53,153 nucleotides of DNA from assembly GCA_003559475.1 (NCBI GenBank), contig PWLF01000020.1, positions 1 to 53,153 of the forward strand, written 5' to 3'. This document shows, piece after piece, positions 1 through 8,764 of the stretch. This stretch comes from Bacteroidales bacterium. Its GTDB lineage: Bacteria > Bacteroidota > Bacteroidia > Bacteroidales > UBA7960. Position numbers and translations under genes: made by a program. The notes beneath the pieces are model-generated. The model was not told the origin of the DNA. It ran no database searches and saw only the letters and a list, made by a program, of their open reading frames with translations. The number at the start of each line of letters is the position of its first letter. Position 1 is the first letter of the stretch.

Positions 1-170
1 GGCAGAAAGTATTAAAAAAACAATTAGCAATAAACTTTTTCTTAATAATAATTTTAATAAATGCTTGTTCATAGTTGTATAATTATAATAATTAAAATAT
101 TTAAATAATTTGTTGTTGAATGTTGCACTTAGTATTTTTTAAAAATTATTTGTTATTTCTTGAAATTTTT

Positions 171-214
171 GATAGATTACGATTTTATAACTTTTTCACA
201 CGGCGACGATTTGA
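171..214 (+). repeat. Left terminal inverted repeat of the IS remnant
   Basis: This 44-bp repeat is an exact reverse complement of 1072-1115. It includes the G+C-rich core CACACGGCGACGA, which stands out from its AT-rich surroundings. Confidence 0.9.
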
Positions 215-216
215 CT

Positions 217-1038
217 TCATTCATAAATAGTATGGATTAAAACTACAAAAGTTAGTGAATTCAAATCAAAAAATTAAAGAACGTTTGGAGTTAACTGAGA
301 TAATTTTTTTTAAGCTATTTTGAAAATGTTAAACGCAGCAATAGTGTAATCATATTAAAGAATATATGTGTCTAAAACGAAGATTGTCCTTAGATCTTAC
401 AACAAAACTTGCTAGAGTGCTTTGTAATACTGTAAATCCTATCATAATCAACATAATCACTATCAAGAATGTAAATATGCTCCAGATTCATAAAGAAGAT
501 AATCCATTGGGTTGCATCATAAACTCCAGCGGAAGCTATATTTACAAAGGTTGAGATTTGTGTTGTGATGTCAAAATAAGGTGTTTAATTTAATATCACC
601 TTTTGTTTTTTAGAAACTTTGCTCACCAGAAGACACTTAAGCAGAGATCAATCGTTGTGGAGTCAAAAGTATAAACCTGACCTCTGATTTTAAAGTCTTG
701 GTTTGCTCTTTGTTTTCTAAATAGCCAAAAGATGATAAGCAAATACTTCAAATGTCTTGTAACGTCTGTTTTCATTACCTTTTGCCAGGTTACAACGATT
801 TACAACTTTTACCAAAGTTTAGATGATATGATTTGCCTTCATATGCATGAATAGCAACAATCAAATCCCGCAGACTATCTCGGTTTGTAAGTTGTCCGAA
901 AACCATGCATAGGAGTTGATTCCAACAAGTAAAATGTTTAATATACTTATTGACATTATATTGCTTGACAATTTTATCAAATGTCCTTTGAGGTAAAAAA
1001 TCTACAATTTATGAGAAAACGTATTTTCCCTGATTCAT
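217..1038 (-). pseudogene. IS4-family (DUF4372-type) transposase, broken by stops, frameshifts and a deletion
   Basis: Reading the minus strand from an ATG at 1038 gives MNQGKYVFS, a stop where relatives have Gln, then IVDFLPQRTFDKIVKQYN and CWNQLLCMVFGQLTNRDSL. This is the characteristic N-terminus of Bacteroidota IS4-type transposases with a DUF4372 domain. After further stops and frameshifts the trace resumes as RANQDFKIRGQVYTFDSTT and IDLCLSVFW, covering the first catalytic Asp of the DDE triad. It then continues as YVDYDRIYSITKHS and SKDNLRFRHIYS down to about 366. The part carrying the catalytic Glu is missing. A possible remnant of the C-terminus (FFDLNSL, about 255-275) reaches almost to the terminal repeat. 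At least four stops and two frameshifts are visible, so no functional product is expected. Confidence 0.85.
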
Positions 1039-1071
1039 AGTATTATAATTAAAATAAGAAAACTAATCAAT

Positions 1072-1115
1072 TCAAATCGTCGCCGTGTGAAAAAGTTATA
1101 AAATCGTAATCTATC
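1072..1115 (-). repeat. Right terminal inverted repeat of the IS remnant
   Basis: Exact reverse complement of 171-214. It lies about 34 bases upstream of the start codon of the decayed transposase at 1038, which is the usual arrangement for the transposase-proximal end of an IS. Confidence 0.9.
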
Positions 1116-1220
1116 AATGATTTCAAAGAACGTTAATTAATTTTTAGTGGACACTAATGTTATTTTTTAATCAAAATAGTTTAAAATTGGTTTATTTTTC
1201 TTTCCGGCTAAATATGATTG

Positions 1221-1291
1221 TTTCTCGCAAAGGGCGCTAAGGGCGCAGAGATGAATAAACTCTTCGCGCTCTCTGCGAGCTCTGCGAGAAA
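1221..1291. repeat. CGCAAAG-rich palindromic intergenic repeat
   Basis: The ends TTTCTCGCA (1221-1229) and TGCGAGAAA (1283-1291) are perfect reverse complements, and the arms continue as an imperfect, relatively GC-rich stem around a short AT loop. Similar CGCAAAGGCGC-type palindromes are common between genes in Bacteroidota. A 63-codon open frame crossing it on the minus strand is Arg/Glu-rich only because of the repeat. The rest of the 1126-1542 gap shows no gene. Confidence 0.7.
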
Positions 1292-1542
1292 AAATACTTA
1301 TGGGATATATTATAAAACCGGCAAGTGCTTCGTATATGAAATATTGTTTTTTGATCATGCTAGTTTTGATAATTGGTGTTTGTGAAAAATAAATAATTAT
1401 TTCGAAGCAAATATATTAAAAAAATTTTTAAAGGTTAAACATTTATGCACCGTGTTTTATAGATTTTAATATTTAACTTTAGAATAGTTTTACACAGAAA
1501 AGTGTTATTATGGTTAAGAGTTAATACAGCTTCTTTATTAAC

Positions 1543-3603
1543 TCATTTAACAACAAGAATTTTTATGGATTTTATGTTGTTTAATGCTATAAAATAAGCA
1601 CCTTTTTCTAATGATTTATAATGCTCTTGTAAAGGAAAGTGATGGTTGCCGGCAGACAATCCTCCACTGAATATCTCGCTTACTTTATTACCTTGAATGT
1701 CATAAATATTGATTGTTAAATGCTTGTAATTCTTATTTTTAACTTCGAGCTTTGAATATATTGTAACAGGATTCGGATATACTTCTAAAAAAAGATCTTC
1801 TTTGCCCGACTCATATATTGATACTGAAAATCTGCTTTTCCCTTCGCCGGTTAAACTTACTTCAACTTCAGGATTACTATCGTCATTGGATTCTATTATC
1901 ATAGTAGCACTATATTCCATTTGTGCTTGAGGATAAAAGTACACTTCAATTATTTCAGATTCTCCCGGCGGTATTTCAAATTCTGATAGTTTTACAGATT
2001 GCTCTGTATAAAAAACATCATCACCTTGAATGTTAATTGAATATATCTCTAATGTGTCAGATCCTGTATTTTCTATAGTAACATTATATGAATATTCGCT
2101 ATTTATATATTGTTCTCCAAATTGGAGTGTTTCAGGATAAACTGCAATTTCAGGCAATTCATAAATTGGCTCAAGTTCAACTTCAAGAAATGTTGTGTTA
2201 TGATTAGTTACTTCAATATCATTTATTCTTTTTGTTATATATCCTTCACTTGAAAATATTATATCATAAGTTCCTTCAAGCAGGGGTCTGTTAAAATTCC
2301 CAAAAGGCAATGAGGTTTTTATTTGTGAATAGTATTCATCGTATCCTTCAATAACAATATCGGCAATTAAAGGTTCTTCTGTATCTTTATCATAAACCAA
2401 TCCATGAACACCATATTTAGCTTGCTTAATATAATTTAAAAGAGAACGGTAGTTGTACTCCCACAAATCGGGCAAAAGTTCCGGTTCAAGTATTTTTTGA
2501 GTACTTAGTTCAAGAGTAAACTCTCTACAACTTCTGTAATAGTTAAAAAAATCTTGCCGGCTTCCATCTATAACGTACCAATCGCCTCCATGAGTTACTC
2601 CACCTTGGTTTGTCATATAACCCGGTATTGAATAGTGATAAACGGTATCAACATATTCATTCATAACAAACTCCCACCAGTTATGATCAGCATGTTTTCT
2701 AACATTTGATATCCAACTGTCAAAAGGAAAATTCACAAGCTCCACTCCGGCATGCATATTAGCTGACATTATAAAATTGATAGTATCGGTAAAATTAATC
2801 ATATTAACCGTCTCTATTTCTTGGACGTCATGTTGAGATACAGGATTAGGATAATTCCTGTTTAGATCAACGCCGTTTGCATTACCTCTTGTTGCTCCAT
2901 TTACTGTTGAGTTGTCATTAGTATAAGTTCCATCGGGATTTTCATTAGGGCATATCCAAATATCCACATTATCCATTAATGCTGTAACTTCATCATTAAC
3001 CCCATAATTACTGATAAGATAATGAATCAGTCTTAATGAAAGTATAAAACCTCCCGTTTCATCACCATGCATTGTAGAAGTGTACATAAATTGCGGGACC
3101 GGGCGTTGAGAATTAACATCAGGAGATATTTTAGCAAAAAGCATATCTCTTCCCATAACAGTTTGCCCGATATTTATTATCTGAACAAGATCAGGATAAT
3201 CAGCTTCAAATTGATACATTAAGTCAACATAAGCTTCATAAGTGGGATAAAAATCCCATTCATCAGGATAATCTTTTTTAAATAAGTCTTTTGACGTTTT
3301 CATATTAAGGTCAAAATCAACATTCCCGGGGTGTTTTAATACCTTATATGAAATATTATAGCCAAGAAAATCCTCAAATTTATCAGAGTTGGCGTAAGCG
3401 TAAACGATATTATCTGCGATATTATCAACAGATATAGTGTTTAAGAGTTCGGAAAATATCTTTTTATCAGGTAAAGAAAATGAAAAATACACCTCACCTT
3501 TTTGCTCAAGGTAGCTTTGAGCATTATCATTGCTAACTAGATTTTGTTGTCCGATAAACAACAAAACAAGCAGGGATAAAAATAAATTTGATACTTTTTT
3601 CAC
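1543..3603 (-). CDS. Secreted M14 zinc carboxypeptidase with T9SS sorting domain
   Basis: The 686-residue protein has a signal peptide (about residues 1-25) and an M14 carboxypeptidase domain at about 118-395. Zinc ligands are visible as H179 and E182 in TMHGDETGG and H284 in ANMHAGVEL, with the catalytic Glu at E365 in EFTLELS. The substrate-pocket motif GNANGVDLNRNYP is at about 240-252. A carboxypeptidase regulatory-like beta domain (about 397-495), an ASH/DUF1573-like beta domain (about 505-610) and a C-terminal T9SS type A sorting domain (LEVYPNPV onward) follow. The expected role is removal of C-terminal residues from extracellular peptides, with surface attachment or release by the type IX system. 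The start is the only Met preceding the signal peptide. It stands alone, 36 bp upstream of the dapA 3' end on the same strand. Confidence 0.9.
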   Translation of the reverse strand: MKKVSNLFLSLLVLLFIGQQNLVSNDNAQSYLEQKGEVYFSFSLPDKKIFSELLNTISVDNIADNIVYAYANSDKFEDFLGYNISYKVLKHPGNVDFDLNMKTSKDLFKKDYPDEWDFYPTYEAYVDLMYQFEADYPDLVQIINIGQTVMGRDMLFAKISPDVNSQRPVPQFMYTSTMHGDETGGFILSLRLIHYLISNYGVNDEVTALMDNVDIWICPNENPDGTYTNDNSTVNGATRGNANGVDLNRNYPNPVSQHDVQEIETVNMINFTDTINFIMSANMHAGVELVNFPFDSWISNVRKHADHNWWEFVMNEYVDTVYHYSIPGYMTNQGGVTHGGDWYVIDGSRQDFFNYYRSCREFTLELSTQKILEPELLPDLWEYNYRSLLNYIKQAKYGVHGLVYDKDTEEPLIADIVIEGYDEYYSQIKTSLPFGNFNRPLLEGTYDIIFSSEGYITKRINDIEVTNHNTTFLEVELEPIYELPEIAVYPETLQFGEQYINSEYSYNVTIENTGSDTLEIYSINIQGDDVFYTEQSVKLSEFEIPPGESEIIEVYFYPQAQMEYSATMIIESNDDSNPEVEVSLTGEGKSRFSVSIYESGKEDLFLEVYPNPVTIYSKLEVKNKNYKHLTINIYDIQGNKVSEIFSGGLSAGNHHFPLQEHYKSLEKGAYFIALNNIKSIKILVVK

Positions 3604-3639
3604 AAAACCGGGTTAAAAATATAAAAGGTTTAAAATTAT

Positions 3640-4521
3640 TTATTTAATATCCTTTATTATTTTACTTATCATTTCATTAACCTTATCACTTACGTTTACC
3701 AATGGAGGTCTTACGATATTTTTGCATAGACCCATTTCAGTCAGTGCAGCTTTGGCTCCTGAGGGGCTTCCATCGGCAAAAAGGGCTTTCATAACATCAG
3801 TTAGTTGCAGATGAATGTTTTTTGCTTTATCAAAATCTCCTGAAAGTCCGAAATTTACCATATCCGAAAATTGTTTTGGAAAAACATTAGCGGTAACAGA
3901 TATAACTCCGTCGCCTCCTATAGCTAATAGTGGTAGTGTAAGTGGGTCATCGCCTGAGATTACCAAAAAATCTTCCGGGCGGTTTTTTATTATTGTTGAT
4001 ATTTGCTCAAAATTGCCTGAAGCTTCTTTTGTAGCTATTACATTAGGAAGATCGTGTGCTATTTTCAGGGTTGTTTCAGCAGAAATATTTGAACCTGTCC
4101 TTCCAGGTACATTATAAATTATAACAGGCACCGGAGATGTTTCTGCGATAGCTTTATAATGCTCATATATACCTCTTTGCTGGGGTTTGTTGTAGTACGG
4201 ACTTACAGAGAGTATTGCGTCAATACCTTCAAGATCGGTTTTTTCAATAGTATCAGTAACTTGCTTTGTGTTATTTCCTCCAATGCCTATAACAATAGGA
4301 ACACGATTATTAACAATTTTTTTTGCAAAACTTATAATTTCATTTTTCTCATTGCCGTCAAGAACAACTGCTTCGCCCGTTGTTCCTAAAAAAACAAGAT
4401 AATTTACTCCGCCTGCTATTTGATATTCAATTATTTTTCCAAAAGAACTGAAATCTATATTTTTATCTTCATTAAAAGGAGTTACTATAGCTACACCCGT
4501 ACCTTTAAATTTGTTATTCAT
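3640..4521 (-). CDS. dapA: 4-hydroxy-tetrahydrodipicolinate synthase
   Basis: This 293-residue TIM-barrel enzyme condenses pyruvate with aspartate semialdehyde, the first committed step to diaminopimelate and lysine. The Schiff-base lysine is K165 in ATKEASGN, the catalytic tyrosine Y136 and arginine R141 are in YNVPGRTG, and the pyruvate-binding GTTGE is at 46-50. Length is normal for the family. The start codon lies 5 bases after the stop of the small upstream gene (4527-5069), so the two are almost certainly cotranscribed. The aspartate kinase at 32.9 kb supplies the same pathway. Confidence 0.97.
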   Translation of the reverse strand: MNNKFKGTGVAIVTPFNEDKNIDFSSFGKIIEYQIAGGVNYLVFLGTTGEAVVLDGNEKNEIISFAKKIVNNRVPIVIGIGGNNTKQVTDTIEKTDLEGIDAILSVSPYYNKPQQRGIYEHYKAIAETSPVPVIIYNVPGRTGSNISAETTLKIAHDLPNVIATKEASGNFEQISTIIKNRPEDFLVISGDDPLTLPLLAIGGDGVISVTANVFPKQFSDMVNFGLSGDFDKAKNIHLQLTDVMKALFADGSPSGAKAALTEMGLCKNIVRPPLVNVSDKVNEMISKIIKDIK

Positions 4522-4526
4522 AATTA

Positions 4527-5069
4527 TTATTTTTTGTTAATTGTTTTTAGATAATGCAAACTGTTTTCATAAAGCTCTTCAATTGATGAACTATCACTAA
4601 TATCTATCATTAGGTCATATATATGCAGATATTCATTATTTAATTTTCCTGTTTTATATTTTGCTTTAGATAAGCCGGCTATATGTTTAGCATGATATAT
4701 CTCGCAAGGACTTAAATCAATAAGTATGTCGTATTCAGATTCAATGAATTCTTTTACAAAATTTGACTTTGGCTTATAATTCCATTTAAAATCTTTGGCA
4801 AAGAAGAAACCGAATATTAGTTTGGGAAAACAATAATCAGGTAATTTTTTATGCTTTATATAGCCAAGAGTATTAACCTTTTTATTATCTGACTGAATTT
4901 TTTTTACACATTCTGTTATAAAGTTGTAATTATCTTCAATACTTGCGTCATAAATAATTCCAATGCTATTAGCATCAAAATAATTTACAACTTTTTTATT
5001 TCTTTTGTTTTTTTTCTTTTGCTTATTGAAAAAAAACTTTCTGTATTTTTTTCTTACTTTTTTTAACAC
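4527..5069 (-). CDS. Conserved Bacteroidota protein, DUF6913-like
   Basis: This 180-residue protein opens with a strongly basic stretch (about residues 1-30, many Lys/Arg). A compact alpha/beta domain follows, with motifs such as IGIIYDAS, FFFAKDFKWN and YDILIDLSPCEIYHAKHIAGLS. No signal peptide or membrane segment is seen. It resembles Bacteroidota proteins of the DUF6913 type that sit directly upstream of dapA; that family name is from memory and the function is unknown. It ends 5 bp before dapA and probably forms a two-gene operon with it. The basic N-terminus could bind nucleic acid or membrane surfaces, but that is conjecture. Confidence 0.7.
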   Translation of the reverse strand: MLKKVRKKYRKFFFNKQKKKNKRNKKVVNYFDANSIGIIYDASIEDNYNFITECVKKIQSDNKKVNTLGYIKHKKLPDYCFPKLIFGFFFAKDFKWNYKPKSNFVKEFIESEYDILIDLSPCEIYHAKHIAGLSKAKYKTGKLNNEYLHIYDLMIDISDSSSIEELYENSLHYLKTINKK

Positions 5070-5148
5070 GGATAAATAAAATTAATTATTGAATAATTTA
5101 TAGTTAAATATGTGTTTTACAATATTTTAAATCAAGACTTAATGGGTT

Positions 5149-5664
5149 TTATTTAGATTTAAAAACATTGATTATTTCCCCAATATAAAGTCTGTGATAG
5201 TCTTTGATGATATACAATTTTTCAAATGACTGGTCAACAAAGTTTTCCGGTTTTATATCGTCAAAATATATTTTTTTGCATTCTATAGCCAATCTTGATT
5301 CATTAAAAATAACGTTATTTTCGACAGTTTCAATCGGTGTTAGTTTATCAATTTTCATCTTATTTATATCCTTACCCGATTTTGTTCCGCATAATTCAAG
5401 AACATCTTTATAATTCTCAGGAAAAAAATTTATTGTAAAATGTGAGTTTGTTTCCATAAATCTGTATGTAAATCTTTGGGGTCTGACATAGCAAATAGCA
5501 ACAGGTTTATTCCATAAAATGCCAATATTTCCCCATGCGGCTGTCATCATGTTATAATTATCCTTTTTGCCGGCACAAAGAAGCATCCATTCATCTGCAA
5601 AGGATTTGAAAAAATTATCTTTTATTTGATTTACATTGATTTTTTTAAAATTATGCTCATTCAT
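5149..5664 (-). CDS. Flavin reductase-like FMN-binding split-barrel protein
   Basis: The 171-residue cytoplasmic protein has the pattern of the flavin reductase-like FMN-binding split barrel. LLCAGKKDNYNMMTAAWGNIGILWNKPVA is the usual N-terminal core, followed by VRPQRFTYRFMETNSHFTINFF and LCGTKSGKD. Family members bind FMN and reduce flavins or small substrates with NAD(P)H; the specific substrate cannot be read from sequence. It is monocistronic, about 80 bp upstream of the start of the preceding minus-strand gene and followed upstream by a repeat-containing gap. Confidence 0.85.
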   Translation of the reverse strand: MNEHNFKKINVNQIKDNFFKSFADEWMLLCAGKKDNYNMMTAAWGNIGILWNKPVAICYVRPQRFTYRFMETNSHFTINFFPENYKDVLELCGTKSGKDINKMKIDKLTPIETVENNVIFNESRLAIECKKIYFDDIKPENFVDQSFEKLYIIKDYHRLYIGEIINVFKSK

Positions 5665-5870
5665 ATATTATATTTTTTTAATGCGAATATATAAACAATT
5701 AATTTACCTTGCTCAAAAACTTTTATTTTTTTAATAAATAATAAAGCATAACCTTATTTTGATATGTAAAGATAAAAAAGTTTCACATGTCTTCCGGATG
5801 AAACTCCTATTTTTTAAAGTGTAAACTAACAACTAATTGATTACGTGATAATTATTTTTTTACTCAAATT

Positions 5871-6035
5871 TTTATCTGCAAGTCAGGAATAAACATCAAA
5901 CTTCAGCTTGCATAGATGATTTTTAAAATGGAAACATTAAGGACTTAAGGGCAATTAAGATTTATTAAGGGTCATTTTTAAGAGATTTTGTCTTAATGTT
6001 CTTAATCCCTTAATTTTCTTAATGGTTTTTTATTA
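5871..6035 (+). repeat. Dispersed ~160-bp hairpin repeat, copy A
   Basis: This copy aligns at roughly 85-90% identity, by eye, with the reverse complement of 22620-22781. The half containing CATTAAGG...CTTAAGGGCAATTAAG is itself imperfectly complementary to the half containing CTTAATGTTCTTAATCCCTTAA, so the unit can fold into a long hairpin. It lies downstream of ribD. The remaining part of the 5665-6089 gap is AT-rich with no gene visible. Confidence 0.8.
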
Positions 6036-6089
6036 GATATTAAAACTTATTATACAAGATTAATTAACTATAAATCTTGCTTATATCTG

Positions 6090-7142
6090 CTAAACAACTT
6101 TATTTTTTAAAACACAAAGTGTTTCTTTTTGAATTTTAGTTTCTGATACTTTTTTGCCTTTAATATCAGGAGCTCTAAGACCTTCGCCAAAAAATTGTTT
6201 TCCGGTAAATATTCTTGCTTCATCCCAAAGATTTACATCAATGAAGCTTTGCAATAATTTTGTTCCTCCTTCAACAATTATGGATTGAATATTTTCTTTA
6301 TACAGATAACTCATCAAATCAGGGAAGAAATTATCGCAAAAACAATCTACTTTAAGCCAGGTAGTATTTTCTTCTAAATCATTTTTCTTTTGATTAACTA
6401 TTAATGTTTTTACGGTATTATCAAATAAGCTGTAATTATCAGGAATTTCAAGTTCAGGGTCAATAACAATTCTAAGAGGGTCTTTTCCATGCCAAAGTCT
6501 TGTGTTTAATTTGGGGTTATCTGTCATCACTGTATTTGCTCCTATCATAATAGCTTGTTCTTCTGACCGCCATTTGTGTACAAGTGTTTGTGCTACTTTT
6601 CCTGTTATCCAATTAGGTTTCTTTTCATCATTTGGTCCTCTTTTTTTATCTATATAGTTATCAGCAGATTGAGCCCATTTGAGAATAATATACGGGCGTT
6701 TTTTTTGAAGGAAAGTAAAGTATCTTTTATTTAAATCAAAACATTCATTTTTTAATATTCCCGTTACTACTTCACAACCATTATTCCTAAGTTTTAATAC
6801 ACCTTTTCCTGCAACCACTTGATTAACATCAATATTTCCTATTACTACTTTTTTTATACCTGATTTTATTATAATATCTGTACAAGGAGGAGTTTTTCCA
6901 TAGTGGCAACATGGTTCAAGATTAACGTATAAAGTAGAGTAGGGGAGTAGTTTAGAGTTTTTAATATTATTTATTGCATTGACCTCAGCATGATCAGTTC
7001 CGTATTTTTTATGATATCCTTCACCAATTATCTTGTTTTCATGTACAACAACAGCTCCTACTAAAGGGTTGGGGGCGACATTCCCCAAACCATTAACTGC
7101 AAGGTCAATACAGCGTTGCATGTATAATTCATTTTCGCTCAT
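6090..7142 (-). CDS. ribD: Bifunctional riboflavin biosynthesis deaminase/reductase
   Basis: The 350-residue enzyme performs the second and third steps of riboflavin synthesis from GTP: deamination of the diaminohydroxyphosphoribosylaminopyrimidine, then NADPH reduction of its ribosyl group. The deaminase zinc site is H51/E53 in TDHAEVNA with C78 and C87 in EPCCHYGKTPPC. The reductase domain starts near residue 150 (RPYIILKWAQSADNYI) and contains GANTVMTDNPKLNTR and IVEGGTKLLQSF. No other rib genes are adjacent, and I saw no FMN riboswitch upstream. A TAGCTTTGC box (7158-7166) sits just upstream. Confidence 0.95.
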   Translation of the reverse strand: MSENELYMQRCIDLAVNGLGNVAPNPLVGAVVVHENKIIGEGYHKKYGTDHAEVNAINNIKNSKLLPYSTLYVNLEPCCHYGKTPPCTDIIIKSGIKKVVIGNIDVNQVVAGKGVLKLRNNGCEVVTGILKNECFDLNKRYFTFLQKKRPYIILKWAQSADNYIDKKRGPNDEKKPNWITGKVAQTLVHKWRSEEQAIMIGANTVMTDNPKLNTRLWHGKDPLRIVIDPELEIPDNYSLFDNTVKTLIVNQKKNDLEENTTWLKVDCFCDNFFPDLMSYLYKENIQSIIVEGGTKLLQSFIDVNLWDEARIFTGKQFFGEGLRAPDIKGKKVSETKIQKETLCVLKNKVV

Positions 7143-7157
7143 TATAAGGTTTTTATT

Positions 7158-7166
7158 GCAAAGCTA
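7158..7166 (-). promoter_or_regulatory. Possible Bacteroidota -7 box for ribD
   Basis: Minus-strand TAGCTTTGC matches the TAnnTTTGC -7 consensus and lies about 15 bp before the ribD ATG. No -33 TTTG was found at the expected spacing, and the implied transcript would have an extremely short leader, so this is weak. Confidence 0.3.
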
Positions 7167-7263
7167 ATAAATGTTTTATAATAATTTTGAAAGTTATCAT
7201 TATTCAACAAAATTAAGCCACGAATTCACGAATGAAAAATCAGAAAGTTTGCTAAAAAAAGTT

Positions 7264-7388
7264 CACGCAAAGGTCGCGAAATGATTAAATGCGAAAGTTC
7301 GCAAAGGTTTTAGTTTGCTAATTATTGCAAGAATTTTATAATAGCTGATTTTTTTTGTGACCTTATCTTTTTTTGCGGTTTTTGCGTG
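7264..7388. repeat. CGCAAAG-type palindromic intergenic repeat, second copy
   Basis: CACGCAAA (7264-7271) is mirrored by TTTGCGTG (7381-7388), with further imperfectly complementary CGCAAA/CGCGAA segments between. It resembles the palindrome at 1221-1291 in composition. It fills the gap between rimO and ribD (7143-7464), which otherwise shows no gene. Confidence 0.55.
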
Positions 7389-7464
7389 GGACTATAAATA
7401 GAAAGCAGAAAGTAACTAAGCCATCTTATATGACCTGATATGCCTTATATGGTAAATTTTTTAT

Positions 7465-8757
7465 TTAACATTTAACAATACTACCATAAATATCAAATTC
7501 AGAAGCATCTTCAACAACTACATTCAAAAAATCCCCCGGTTTAATAATATTACAAGAATTTTTTATTAATACCTCATTATCAATTTCAGGTGAATCAAAT
7601 TCTGTCCTGCCTATCATATAGTCGCCTTCTTTCCTGTCAATAATAACTTTGAAGCTTTTTTCGATTTTGTTCTTATTAAGCTCTAATGAAATTTTTTGTT
7701 GCTCTTCCATGATCAAGTGCATCCTCTCTTCTTTAACCTCATCAGGAACATCATCTTTTAGTTTCCATGCAGGGGTGTCTTCTTCAGCTGAGTATTTGAA
7801 TACTCCAAGTCTGTCAAACTTTGTGTCTTTTACAAACTGAAGTAGTTCATTAAACTGTCTTTTTGTTTCTCCCGGATAACCTACCATAAATGTAGTTCGA
7901 ACTGCTATTTCAGGCACTTTTTTGCGTAAATTTTCAATTAGTTTTATATTATGTTTTTTATTAACACCTCTTTTCATTGATTTTAAGATACTGTCATTTA
8001 TATGTTGAAGGGGGATATCAATGTAACGGCAAATTTTTTCATTATCAGCCATCATATCAATAACATTATCGGGAAAGTTTAACGGATAACCATAATGGAG
8101 TTTTATCCACTCGATATTGTTTATTTTTACAAGCTCTTCTAGCAATTCACCTAAAAGTTTTTTTCTTTTAATATCAATTCCATAATAACTAATATCTTGG
8201 GCTATCACTAAAAGCTCTTTAACACCTTTCTTTGCTAATTCATTGGCTTCTTCAGTAATACTTTTTATAGATTTTGAATGATATTTTCCTTTTATAATTG
8301 GGATAGCACAGAAAGAGCATGTTCTGTCACATCCTTCAGCGATTTTAAGGTAGGCATAATGAGATGGAGTGGTTATGCAGCGTTGTGGGATAAATTTTTC
8401 ATGATTTTTGTCAATAAACTTTAAAAGATTATTTTGATCGTAAACACCAAAAAAAGCATCAACCTCGGGAATTTCTTGTAAAAGCTCTTTTTTATATCTT
8501 TGAGACAAGCAACCTGTTACTATTAAAGTATCTGTTTTGCCACTTTTTTTGTCGTTAGCATATTTTAGTATAGTTTCGATAGACTCATCTTTAGCATCTT
8601 CAATAAAACCGCATGTGTTAATTATTATAATATTTGCGGGCTTTAAAGATTCATGGGTAACTTTATAACCTTTGGCTTTAAGATTTCCAATCAGATACTC
8701 AGAGTCAACAAGGTTTTTAGAACAACCGAGAGTGATAATATTAATATGCTTTGGCAT
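7465..8757 (-). CDS. rimO: Ribosomal protein S12 methylthiotransferase
   Basis: This 430-residue radical-SAM enzyme methylthiolates an aspartate of ribosomal protein S12. The N-terminal MTTase domain has cysteines C12 (LGCSKNLVDSE), C49 (NTCGFI) and C83 (TGCLSQRY) for the second cluster. The radical-SAM motif is C143-x3-C147-x2-C150 in EGCDRTCSFCAIP. A TRAM domain occupies the last ~65 residues. LGCSKNLVDSE and the HGYP-like LHYGYPLNFP segment favour RimO over MiaB. It starts 7 bp after the ftsY stop and is cotranscribed with it. Confidence 0.95.
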   Translation of the reverse strand: MPKHINIITLGCSKNLVDSEYLIGNLKAKGYKVTHESLKPANIIIINTCGFIEDAKDESIETILKYANDKKSGKTDTLIVTGCLSQRYKKELLQEIPEVDAFFGVYDQNNLLKFIDKNHEKFIPQRCITTPSHYAYLKIAEGCDRTCSFCAIPIIKGKYHSKSIKSITEEANELAKKGVKELLVIAQDISYYGIDIKRKKLLGELLEELVKINNIEWIKLHYGYPLNFPDNVIDMMADNEKICRYIDIPLQHINDSILKSMKRGVNKKHNIKLIENLRKKVPEIAVRTTFMVGYPGETKRQFNELLQFVKDTKFDRLGVFKYSAEEDTPAWKLKDDVPDEVKEERMHLIMEEQQKISLELNKNKIEKSFKVIIDRKEGDYMIGRTEFDSPEIDNEVLIKNSCNIIKPGDFLNVVVEDASEFDIYGSIVKC

Positions 8758-8764
8758 TACAATT

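Larger units (their letters stand above)
161..1125. mobile_element. Decayed IS4-type insertion sequence with intact terminal inverted repeats
   Basis: Bases 171-214 are an exact reverse complement of 1072-1115 (44 of 44). The match extends outward to 161 and 1125 with two mismatches, giving inverted ends of about 54 bp. Between them lies the remnant of a minus-strand transposase. Total length is about 0.95 kb, against roughly 1.3-1.5 kb expected for intact relatives (from memory), so the element has an internal deletion. I see no convincing target-site duplication just outside the ends. The element is clearly dead for autonomous movement. The contrast between perfect ends and a broken body is unusual. 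Confidence 0.85.

Noticed and set aside
366-554. 62-codon plus-strand open frame
   Set aside because: It lies antisense within the decayed transposase; the minus-strand reading matches transposase residues, so this is a shadow.
1167-1358. 63-codon minus-strand open frame rich in Arg/Glu
   Set aside because: It is created by the palindromic CGCAAAG repeat and has no signal peptide or recognisable domain.
7143-7157. FMN riboswitch before ribD
   Set aside because: The upstream DNA lacks the conserved GC-rich RFN element; only the CGCAAAG palindrome and AT-rich sequence are seen.
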